A stretch of 64,000 bases of DNA from Cryptomeria japonica (lineage: Eukaryota > Streptophyta > Pinopsida > Cupressales > Cupressaceae), in contig NC_081406.1 of the NCBI RefSeq assembly GCF_030272615.1, forward strand, positions 471,934,400 through 471,998,399. The letters run 5' to 3'. The translations under genes were made by a program, and so were the position numbers. Under the pieces are notes generated by a model, which made no database searches, was not told the origin of the DNA, and saw only the letters and a program-made list of their open reading frames with translations. Of the stretch, positions 35,542-46,445 are shown in pieces; the first letter of the stretch is position 1, and each line of letters begins with the position of its first letter.

Positions 35542-36925
35542 GGGTAGGGGTGACCCGCAAACAATGCTAGTTCTAGATGCCTGTTTGCTTGGTGTATAAC
35601 TTGTCAAAATTAGATCGATTGGCTATAGGTCTACCATAAAGTTTCCAACTTATCACCAGTGAAAATACAAGAACCAAGGCTTAGAATACTCAAAAATGTC
35701 TCTCACAAAGTCTGCAATAGGCAAACTTTTAGTAAGAATTTGCAGACACAATGCTCAGAAATTCACACAATCAGCTACATTAAATACGTTCTCTATTAAG
35801 TTCAATGTTTTAAGATGAAAAAGAAGAGTTAAATGGTTTTGGTTCGATTTGCAATTTTTGTGAAGCTTTTGCACTAAAGTTTCGATAGCCTGATTTTTTT
35901 GCCTGTGAAGAAAGACCATGTCAGATAATATCAGCGAAGAACAAAATAAGGAGACAATTGCTAGATTATGGTCTAACTTGAAAATAAAAGGTGATGGTAA
36001 ATGTTATTGACCCTGCAAAATTTGTAAGGGCTTAAAGACTAGAAGACTTCTAATCAAAACAACTAAGAAACATTGTAGGCAACATGGTCACATTGAAGGG
36101 GGACATGATTATCATCCACTGGTAAGTTGTTCATTATATCATTTTAATAATTTATATACATAAGAAATCACTTGATCATGATCATGGTTTATTTATGTTG
36201 ATCATTTTTATATAGGTTGAGCACCCCAGGGCACATGATATGGACCAACACAACCTGAAGAATATGGTTTTCGAAGTGGAGGAACATGGAGGTGTGAATA
36301 TCGAAGCTGAAGATAATGATCCCATGGAAGATGACGATCATGCACCAGAAAACACAATTGAAGATGATGGTACAAATACATTGATCCATGACACATTTAG
36401 TACTGGCACAACTGATCATGATGATCAGGATGACCTTGATGTTCATGATTTACCTCTTCTTGAGAAGGCATATGAGCCCCTTTACAAAGGCTCCCAAACA
36501 ACTCTTCTCTCTGCTGTATTGTTGTTGGTGAACTTGAAGGTTATGAATGGTTTATCCAACATAACAATCTCATGTATATTAAGGTGTGTCATACATGTCA
36601 TTACAGTTAATAAATGGTGAATCATGTACCATTAATATTCTTTATATTAACACCTCAAACTTTTTTTTTGTTGTAGATTGATAGGTGAGTTTTTCTTACC
36701 ACCATGAAATATTCTACCTTGCTCATACCGAGAATTATCTGCCATTATGAAAGATATTGGAATGGAGTATCAAACAATAGATTCTTGTCCCAATGATCAT
36801 ATTACATATCATAAACAACATGAATTTGGAATAGAATGTCCTGAATGTCATATCAGTAGATATCGAATAGATCAAATAACAAAAAAGGTGCCTCTCAAGG
36901 TTCTTCGTTATATTCCCATTATTCC

Positions 36926-38111
36926 TGTTAGGCCCAATATGGAAAGATAATGTACTGAGAGGGGAGGGGTGAATCAGTACTCCAAAACTTTTCTTTGATA
37001 ATAACCTTACTATTATGCATAAACAGAATAGTGCAGTAACATAAAATAAAACTAAAATCAACAGATAACAATCATACATGATTCACTCCATAACACATAT
37101 ATTTTGGTCACGCAGAAACTCTTGATTAGAGAGAAAAACTACAGTGGGGATGGCACCCACAACTTCACTACTGCAATAATAAAGAATGCTCGGTTAGAGC
37201 TACATTTAGCTATTTTTGATAGCTTACCCTGTTAGGAGTATCAAGATCAGTTAGATTTACCTTACTAAAGGATTTTTCAACACTATATAAATGTTGCACC
37301 TGGTTAAAGGATTTACAATTTATAGACTTGGTTAGAGTCTTTTACCCTATTAAAGGTTTCTCTTACAACTTCAAAATATTACAATAGAATCATTACAAAT
37401 ATCTGCATCTTTACATCTGAAATGTTATAACAGATTCTATGTGTTCAGAATAAGATTACCTAGCTTGTAGCATACCTTGGTAACCCATATTGTAACTCGG
37501 TAAACCCTTCTGTTTACTCTGTTCTTCAACTGTTCACTGATAACCTTCTCGGTGACCTCTCCGTGTCTCTGTAACAGTCTTCTTTCATGCATACACACAC
37601 ATATCTCACATCTCTTGTATATCTCACTTTTTCTAACCCTAAAATCATGTTGTATAAATAGATCTCTTACAACGGTGATTTGATTCATTGCTTTGATCTT
37701 ACAAAAGGATTCCTCGAATGAATAACTAAACAAAATATTTCATTGGTTAGATTGACCTTGTAATCATACACAATCTTCTAGTGCAATTTCCAATGCAAAA
37801 ACGGTTAGATGTGCCTCGATCTTGTAACACGTTTTCATGTGCATGTCCAGGTTCATTGTATATGGTAAAATGTTTCACTCGGTGAATATCAACTCGGTGA
37901 GTTAACTTTACTGCTCAGTAGCCATGAAACATTACTCGGTAAACAACTCGGTGAATACTGTGTTCTGTGACTGCTTTCTTCTGTAACCGACTAGATTGTT
38001 CATATTGACTTCTCTGTGTGTACTGACTGCATGATTCGGTAATACTAACTGACTAGAATATATAGTATGACTTTGGATATGAAACTAATGGAAATTTGAT
38101 AAGTAGTAAAA
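36926..38111. mobile_element. 1.19 kb LTR-like insertion in the TNP2 gene
   Basis: Inserted inside a proline codon context: transposase reading RYIPII-P stops at ATTCC (36921-36925) and resumes after a second ATTCC (38112-38116) as RMQRLFRCTSL. The insert starts TGTTAGGCCC and ends AGTAGTAAAA, so the 5' TG and 5-bp duplication suit a solo LTR whose 3' end has mutated. It is rich in CTCGGTGAA/CTCGGTAAA words (37850-37950). No coding potential is credible. Confidence 0.7.
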
Positions 38112-38410
38112 ATTCCACGTATGCAACGATTATTCAGGTGCACTAGCTTGGCACAATTTATGGATTACCATGCACACAATAGAAGTCAAGATGACATTAA
38201 TCGAATGCCTGCAGATGGTTCAACATTTATGGACATAGAGGAAAAGTGGCCACACTTTAAAGAAGAACCTTGTAATCTCAGGCTTTCATTGGCAGCGGAC
38301 GATGTCAATCCATTTGGAGAGTTAAGATCTGTTTACTCGGTGTGGCCTATTTTTGTTATCAACAATAATATTCCTCCATGGATGTCAATAAAGAGGGAGC
38401 ACATAATGTT

Positions 38411-38575
38411 CTGATTGATTGAAAAATAGGTTTTAAGGACCCGAAACCATTACATCATAGAAAGAAAGATAGCAGGAAAAGGAATTAAAGTCCGCATACA
38501 AAACTACTAGCCAAAAGACTAGCGAACAGAAAGAACATCAAACCAACAAAACACAGCAAAGAGACCAAGGAGACA
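38411..38575 (-). other. LINE 3' untranslated end
   Basis: After the ORF3 stop the - strand runs 165 bases to GGGTCCTTAAAACCTATTTT and TCAATCAATCAG before the target duplication. No long A-tail is present. Confidence 0.7.
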
Positions 38576-40555
38576 CTACATAGCAATTGTCTTTAGCAGA
38601 TCCTTTGCCTTTATCACTATCTCATCATAGGTCTCCCCGATTGCTTTCAGCTCCTCCAGATCCTTATTCACTTTCTTTTCCTTCCTCTTGCCTCTGGTGC
38701 GGGTTCTGGGACCTTGAGCTTCCCCTGTTCCTTCAGCGTCCAAGTCAATTTCCTGGATTTCCTTGTCGTCATCGAGCTTGCTGATGAGGGTATGGGTATT
38801 ATTGGCCGAGATTTTCAGAATGCTAAGGCTCTGCTCCGCAATATTCTTAAGGCACTCCTCAATTTTTTCCACTTTGATAGCTGTGTCTGAGAGTGTTTTT
38901 TCACTAGTTTCCTCCAGGGTTTTTCTGTCTAGTATCTCCTTTTCAATCTTCTCAAACCTAGGATTAAAAGCATCCCTGATGTCTTCCGCTTTAGCAATAG
39001 TGTTTTTCAGATCCTCGATATAATCGGCCATTGTATTCCCCTCTCTAATGTTAATGGTCTCCAGAATCAGGACTCTGTTGCAAAGTTTTTTATACTCATT
39101 CGCAGCTTTCTTATACCCATCAATAAGCCATTCAATAGTTTTCATAAAACCATTCAAGGCCTCGGGAGGAGGGCCAGAAGAGGGAGTCACTTTTCTAGTG
39201 GTTACCTATTCATTTTTGGGAATATGGAGGGCGGAAATAGTGTCAGCGACGCTGAGAGTTTCCTCCATTGTCTCCATGTCCAGGCTGTGCTCGGCTTCCA
39301 GGGTCCTAGTATTCTTGTCATCTTCTGGTTCCTTACCAGTCTCCTCCAGTTCCTTGCCAGTCTCCTCTATTTTTTTATGCTTTTTCCGGGTCTGGGCTTG
39401 GTTTTTACTTTTCTTCTTCAGCAACCCCTTAGGGTTCTTCTTCTCCTCAGAAAAATCAGAGTACTCTTCTTCCGAAGAGATACTAATCAAGGGTTTGCTT
39501 TGAATTTTTTTGCTCTTAGAAGAAGAGGGTCTTGATTTCCTCTTCTTACTACTCTTATACTCTGAATCATCAGAGCTATCCTCATTATCAGTCGAGGAAT
39601 CATTGTCTGATTCCTCCTCCTCTGAAAAATTAGAATCAGACATATCTTCCTCAGAGTCCACAGAGAGCTGCATCCAGTTGATTTGACTGGCCTTTAAATG
39701 GTCATAAATGAGGACCATAAGACCTTGGTGCATTGCGGTATCACCCCGAGCATTTTCTTTGTAGGCTTTTAGGGAGGAATTCATTGAGCAGAGCAAGAAG
39801 TAAGGAAAATTCACCTTATCATTATGCCTAAAATGGTTTAACAGAACAACATGATACCCATAGACTTTTGTAAACCTACCATCTAGAGTTATATACCGCA
39901 TTAAAACAAAGAGAATTTCCCGCCAAGGTTTTGCAAAAGCCCTAGGCGGGTAATAGGTTTTGCTCAACTTTACCAGTCTTTTTTTCTCTTTCTCTGTAAT
40001 CGGGTACCTTTCAATGGCTTCCCTGCTGACCTTCCTGTCTCTGTAGAAGTTGCAGCCCTCCCTGTTGAGAACCGTAGCTTTAGCTATTAAATCTTCATCA
40101 ATTTCCACCATTTGGTCACCCATTTTTAGCATGCCCTTCTTCCAATTTTTGTAGAAGAGGCTAGTTACCGTTCCATCACGGCCGTGGAGTCTCTCTATGA
40201 AGCTAGAAAGACCACCCTTTTGCAAAATTTCCCACACCTCTTCTTTCTGTTTCCACTCCTTGCAACTACTTGGCTCATATCGTCTCCTATTTCTGCCCAT
40301 GGTGTCGTTTCTCACAGCCAAATTTTGAAATTTATAGAACTGGTAAAATAGAGTGCTTTTTGGAGCTAAAACAAATACCCAGAAAGCGTGTGTGACCTTA
40401 AAGATCTGATAGATTATAAAACAAGTTTTGCTGGCTTTGATGTTATAATGAGTGATTTTCTCATTATAGAAGTAACTCGAGGTGCTTACATTAGTACTTT
40501 TCATAATTACCCTATCAATCAAGAGTCTTTGGGGTACTTCGATATCTTTCATCAA
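38576..40555 (-). pseudogene. LINE ORF3: extra protein after RNase H, one stop from intact
   Basis: A 449-codon frame (40555-39206) overlaps the end of ORF2 by about 40 bases in another phase and continues, after a single TAG (39206-39208), for another 200 codons to 38576. An alternative start is MGRNRRRYEP at about 40299. The first 250 residues look like a folded domain (SSFIERLHGRDGTVTSLFYK, RYITLDGRFTKVYGYH, VLLNHFRHNDKVNFPYFLL). A long Ser/Asp/Glu and Lys tract follows, then a probable coiled coil (EDLKNTIAKAEDIRDAFNPR region). I do not recognise the family. Placement inside the LINE target duplications shows it belongs to this LINE. Confidence 0.75.
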
Positions 40556-43500
40556 TTATGATTTGTCTGACATCTTCGGGGAGACCGCTCTCACCCATCC
40601 ACGTGGTAATAGTCTCATTCTTAACCGCCACATTTGCAGTCCAATCAGCAGAATAGTTGGCCTCCCGATAGATATGGGATATATGGCATTTTTTAAAGGT
40701 TCTAATGATGTCAATAGCAGAAATAATTATATTGTGAATCGACCATGAGGGCTTTGAAGTCCCATTGAGGCACTTAATTATATTATTGGAGTCCCCTTCT
40801 ATCCAAAGATAGGGGCAGTTCCATTTTTTGGCTAGGATAATGCCTTGAAGGGCTACCATAGCTTCCGCTTTATGATTGGTTTGAGTACCAATAGGGACAA
40901 CAATCATACCTTTGCAAATGCCTCTGTAATATCTGAGAATAGCTCCATAGCCTGAAGGACCTGGATTTCCTTTGGCTACACCATCGAAATTGATTTTGAG
41001 CCAGCCTTGGGGAGGGGTTTGCCATTTAGCTTCAAGCCTTTTATTGTAGCTGAGATTAGGACCATCAGTGATCTTCATATTCCACGCTCTTAAGATATTT
41101 GACTCCAAGGAGTTATTTGAGTAACAAGAAACCTCCATGATTCCCATATTTTCCTGGATAGCCTTTTGAATTTTCTGAAAAATAGTGTCTTGTTTTAGGG
41201 ACACATCCCTGAATATTCGGTTGTTTCTTTCTTTCCAAAGACCCCACAAAATGTGAGGAAGAGAGAGCTGCCACATACATCTCAAAAAAGAGTTAGTCCA
41301 TTGAATTTGCCAAGAGGAGAACAAATCTCTGATGTTACTAGGAAACGCCCAAGTTAAACTAAAGCTCTTGAGGAAACTTTCCCAAACAGAGGCTAAGAAG
41401 GAACAGTGGAGGGCAAGATGGTCCACTGACTCTTCCTCTTGAAAGCACAACACACACCTGTTTGGAAGGGCTAAACCTTTGCATTTTAGGTTGTCAACAG
41501 TAAGGATCTTATTTTGGAGGATAGTCCAAAAGAAAAAAATGATTTTGGGAGTGAGACCTTTTAACCAAGCTTTAGATCAGAAAGGATTTATAGGAGGGGG
41601 GGGGGGATAGGATACAATACATTGAAGACACAGTTAAAATACCTTTGGGATCATGTTTCCAAATCAAGGAGTCCTCTTCCTTATTCAGCCAAATAGCAGA
41701 CAATTGGGTTTTGAGCTTAGAGAGGCTAGGGTGAATACTATCAATGTTCTGCCAATTGTTCCCATCCCAGTAATCTGCCACTAAGGAACCAAAAGAGCCA
41801 ATACAGGAAGGGGCATGGGAGGCCCACTCATGGGAATCCAAAAGGGGTTTATAAAAAAGCCAGGGATCCTCCCAGAATCTAACTTTTCTGCCATTTCCAA
41901 GTTTCCATATCACTCCTTTAGCAATCGCATCTTTACATTTAAAAACATGGTTCCAAATATGGGATCAATTTATGCTGAAAACCGAATTAAGAAAAGAAGA
42001 GAGAAGAAGACAGAAGAGAATACTTACTTCTCCAAATTTTGCACCATTCAGAATTAGAATGAAACCATCTCCAGGCTTGTTTAGACAAGAGAGCTTCATT
42101 TAAAGTGCGAATCCTCTTGAGCCCCAGACCACATTTGCTTTTCGACCTACAGACCTGATCCCATGCCACCAAGGACATTCTTTGCTTTTCCTCAACCCCA
42201 GACCATAGGAATCTTCTTTGAATTTTCTCAATAGCTTCAACATACTTGACTGGAATTCTGAATAGGCTAAGAGCATAAATAGGGATACTTTGAAGAGTAG
42301 CCTTAAGGAGAAGGAGCTTACCACCTTGACTTAAAAGGGCCCCTTTCCAACTTGCAAGTTTTTTGTGAAATTTATTAACTAGAGAACTCCAAAAGGAGTC
42401 AGGAGGGGCAATCCCCATGGGGAGTCCAAGTTAGGTAGTAGGAAGGTCAGCAATCTTACACTCTAGAATTCTGTTGATCCTCTGTTGTCTTCTCTCAGGA
42501 GTATTAATGAAAAAGACATCACTTTTGGCCTAGTTAATAAGCTGCCCCATTGCAGATGCAAAATTGCACAAGGTACTCTTCAGTACTTTAGCTTCTGAGA
42601 TGCTTGATTCCCCCATAATAATTGTATCGTCAACAAACTTCTGGTGTGAACAAATAAGGTCAGCAGAAGAAGGTTGGAGGCCCTTAAAGGATCCTTGTTG
42701 CACCAAATTTTCCATGGTTCGACCAAAGCATTCTGCCATAATAATGAAAAGGATGGGGGAGATAGGATCTCCTTGCCTAAGACCTCTTGATGCTTGGAAA
42801 AAAGTTGAAGGAGAACCATTGACAAGAACAACAAAGGACGCAGATGTGGTAAGTTGGGAGAAAAGATCCACAACTCTAGGGGAAAACCCAAAAGAAGTGA
42901 GAACTTTCTAAAGAAGAGACCATTCAACCCTATCATAGGCTTTGGAGAGGTCAAGCTTAAGGATGAGGCCCTTCTTCTTAGCTCTAACAAGAGAGTGAAT
43001 ATTCTCATGAACTGTAATAATGGAATCGAGAATTTGTCTTCTAGGAACAAACCCATTCTGCTGGAGTTTAATTAAGGCAGGGAGGATAGACAAAAGTCTA
43101 GAAGTCAGGACCTTAGATATGATCTTGTAAAAGGAGTTGCAGAGGCTAATAGGTCTGAACTTGTCCAAAGAGTCAGCACCTTGAATCTTAAGGATGAGAG
43201 CAATAAAAGTACCACTGATTTCTTTCAAGAGTTTTCTAGCCCCAAAGAATTCCTTAACCCCATTGGCTACATCAATCCCAATAATGTCCCAAAATTATTG
43301 AAAAAAGAGCATTGGGAAACCATTAGGTCCAGGTGCTTTGTTTCCATCAAAGGAGAAAACAACATTTTTAATTTCTAAGATAGATGGAATGGAAGAGAGG
43401 AAGGCATTATTTTGGGCATCAATGAGACAAGGGATGTTCTGAAGAAAAGAGGATTGAGCTTCAGCATCCAGACTGTGGTCCCTCTTTAGGAGGTCCGAAA

Positions 43501-44704
43501 AATACCTCTTAGCTTCATTCCTTATTTCATCCTCCTTGACCAACTCCCCACTTTCCACAACTAACTTGTTCATCCTGTTGGCTGCTTTATGCTTGATAGT
43601 CGACATATGGAAGAATCTTGTATTCCTATCCCCTTCCTTGAGCCAAATGCATCTCGATCTCTGCTTCCAGAACATTTCCTCTTTAGCAATAATGTCATGG
43701 TATTTCTTAAGGATCTCATTTTCATCAACAATAGACACAGTACTAAAACCATCCTTCTGGATCTGGTCCTGTATTTCTTTAAGGTTTTCCTGAATTTTAC
43801 TCTTAGCCTCAAATATATTCCCAAAGCTGTTCTTATTCCAGAGTTGAATGTTTTCCTTCACACTTTTGAGCTTCTTAACAACTTTGAACATAGCCGTTCC
43901 CTCAACTTGGATACTCCACCATTTTTGAATATTTTTTTTAATGTCAGGGTGAAGGGTCCACATTTTTTCAAATCTAAAGGGATAGTTTCTCCTTCTATTA
44001 ATCAGATTAGCATTGAAGGTGATTGGAAAGTGATCAGAACCAACCCGAATATGTGCAGAAAAAGAACAAAAGTACTAACTATACCAGTCATCAGAAATGA
44101 GAGTTCGGTCAAGATGCACTTGAATAAGGTCATTACCATTTCTCCTATTTGTCCAAGTGAAATTGCAACCCTGTATCTCCAAGTCATTAAGAGCTTGGGA
44201 ATTAATAAAATCCATGAGGGCCATCCTACTTTCCAGCTAAAGAGGACTACCTCCAAATTTTTCCTCCTCTTTCAAAGGCGTATTAAAATCCCCCATAACC
44301 ATCCAACTAAGATTTTTGAAGCTGTCCCTAGCCTGTCTGATCTTTTTCCAAAAAGAGTTTCTAGCCTTTAAGGTATTAGGAGCATAAATTTTTGTGAGAA
44401 CCCATGAAGAACCATCTTTAAGATGCTCAAATTTGATACAAGAAAAATTACTTTCCTGAATAATGACTTGGCCTTTAACAGTGTTAAGATTCCAGATAGT
44501 AGCAATGCCTCCAGAAGCACCCTCAGAACTACCCCCACTAACATTACCATTTTTGAAGAACTTCAAAGATTCAACTTTTTCTCTACTCATTTTGGTTTCT
44601 TGAATAAGAAAAATGTTAGGATTGCTATCTCTTATCATATTCCTAATAATATCATGTTTATGGGGATTGTTTAGTCTCCTTATGTTCCAAGAAATTATCT
44701 TCAT
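40515..44704 (-). pseudogene. LINE ORF2: endonuclease, reverse transcriptase, RNase H
   Basis: Nicks target DNA and reverse-transcribes the LINE RNA. The endonuclease (44704-44237) starts MKIISWNIRRLN and has FLIQETK and MGDFNTPL, the metal-binding Asn, Glu and Asp-Asn of EEP nucleases. The RT includes FRPISLCNSFYKIISK (about 43150), KAYDRVEW (42925), GLRQGDPISPILF (about 42790) and the catalytic FVDDTIIMG (about 42640). zf-RVT residues CFQEEESVDHLALHC begin the last frame at about 41450, and RNase H follows: LKINFDGVAKGNPGPSGYG, NHKAEAMVALQG, WIEGDSNN. Frameshifts near 44236, 43290, 42900, 42480, 41950 and 41500 break it. Confidence 0.88.
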
Positions 44705-44706
44705 AG

Positions 44707-46445
44707 CTACTTACCAATTCCTAGCTCCTTGAGAGTTTTTTGAGTTCCATCTGCTATGTTCTTGCTGGCCTCCATGTCTCTAACTTTGTGGTTAGAGGGC
44801 CATCCTAGGGAAGAGGAGATGTATCCCACATCAACTTGAGCTATTCTGCTGGATTTCCTTATCAAAGATGTCAAGGGAGTTGCTGCTTTCTTGTTCCTGT
44901 GTTTAGGTTGCTTCCATTCTATTTCTGTCACAGGAGCCGCTTCCGGATTGATGAGGATTTTGGAAATTTCTTCTTCATTGCCCCATTTAGGAGCTCTGGA
45001 GTCAGTTGAAACATTATTTGTTGTTCTTGAATTCTGATCCGAATCCGAAAGATTCATACCCAAAATTGCACAATTTTGGGCTTCTTGAATTTCAAAACTA
45101 GGTATGGCTACAGAAGAGTCAGTCCTTTCAACTTGGGGATTAGGGATCTCTCCTTCCTCAGGTTGATAATCTCTTGCTTCCACTACCTTGTTTTCATATG
45201 TGTCATCAACCACTTCAACTATCGCATTTGGAGGATCATTTTGATCGTTCAATTCCTTTTTTTGAGTTGTTCTTATGGGACTGGCTTTGGTTGTTTCATT
45301 TCTCTCTGCTTCCTGTATAGTGGGACAGGAGATAAAGTTTGAGGCTTCCTTCTATTCCCCCAAAAGAGAAAAGCGATTGGAATTTTCTTCCTTATTTTCT
45401 GTGTTTTTAACTTGCCACACTCATTTCTCTGGCATATTCTGACTTTCAATCTGAGGTTTGAGCTGCTTGGGCTCTGCCTTTTGCTTTTTTGGGCAAGATT
45501 TTGCCCAATGACCTACTTTTTTACAGTGGAAGCACGCAAAAAGAATAGTTTCATATTCTATATGTTTCTTCCAGGTTCCAAGTTTTGAAACTAGGTCTAT
45601 ATGTTCTGGCATATCTGCCTCAGGGGCTACTCCAACACAAAACCTTGCATGGGTTAATCTTCTTTTTGAAGCAGTGATTGGGTCTATAGAGAGTAGCTCG
45701 CCAAAAGAACTTGCTATTCCAAAGAAGATACTTTCTGCCCAATATTCAAGAGGCAATCCTGGAAGCTTTATCCAAACTGGAACTTGGGCCAGAAGAGAAT
45801 CATTCATGTTTAGTTTTGGATGCCATTTTCTTAGAACCAGAGCTGTCTTTCCTACCATCCAGGGACTCCCGCACAAGATCTTAACCTTATCTTCTTCACA
45901 CGAAAAGGAGAAAGATAGAAGACCTTTGGGTAGTGCTGAGACCTCAACGTTTCCTTTAAGGGCCCATTTTCATTTGACAAAGGCCCTAACGACTTCAATG
46001 TTGGGGCGCGAACCCATAAATTTCCCTACCAAGGAGTTCGACATACTATTGATATTATGGTCCAGAACCTGGTCAGGGATGGAGATAGAAAACTTACCAC
46101 TAGAAGGGTCAGAAATGTTCTTAACAGGAGGAAGGGAGGATTTACCAGTTGGTCTAGTTCCAAAAAGGAAAGACCATTTTTTTCCCTCCCTCCCGCTATC
46201 CACGGGGTCACCTCGTGAATGGGCCCCCCATTGGACCCTTCCCCCAGATGCCCAGATGAATCCGCTATCACCACAAATAGAGTACCATCAGACTGTGAGT
46301 CAGCAACAACAACTGGGAAGTCTGGGGGCTTGTCCTTATCGCCAATAGGACCAGCGCCATTGATCTGGCCGATCTCACCATTGGAACCAGGGTTCCTGCC
46401 TTGCTGAGAATTTGAATTTTGAGCTCCCGCTCCCAATTCTACCAA
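44707..46445 (-). pseudogene. LINE ORF1: DUF4283 and zinc-knuckle RNA-binding protein
   Basis: Nucleic-acid chaperone forming the LINE ribonucleoprotein. From the start at about 46445, a Gly/Asn-rich leader leads, after a frame change near 46200, to WSFLFGTRPTGKSSLP. The DUF4283 core (LCGSPWMVGKTALVLRKWHP, QVPVWIKLPGLPLEYW) spans about 45880-45650. A CCHC knuckle CFHCKKVGHWAKSC sits at about 45535-45490. A stop near 45421 separates an acidic C-terminal part, 45252-44707, ending GIGK. ORF1's stop TAG is two bases before the ATG of ORF2. Confidence 0.8.

Larger units (their letters stand above)
31491..35917 (+). other. 5' non-coding region of the CACTA element
   Basis: 4.4 kb between left terminus and transposase without a convincing gene. 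It contains a C-run at about 31662-31677, a family of GATTCACCTAAG words at 32090-32620, a 27-bp direct repeat ACAAGTATGATGAAACCATG... at 32667 and 33028, an (AC)n run at about 33523-33540, and the duplications listed separately. Part of it may be an unrecognised older insertion. Confidence 0.5.

Noticed and set aside
36240-36446. Overlapping - strand ORFs
   Set aside because: They lie opposite the CACTA transposase exon, which has clear family similarity on the + strand.
37437-37733. 98-codon - strand ORF in the 1.19 kb insertion
   Set aside because: Low-information sequence in a presumed LTR; no domain.
38587-39535. Several + strand ORFs rich in Ser and Phe
   Set aside because: Opposite-strand shadows of LINE ORF3's Ser/Glu/Lys-rich part.
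43589-44371. 260-codon + strand ORF
   Set aside because: Antisense to LINE ORF2 endonuclease and reverse transcriptase; composition mirrors the coding strand.
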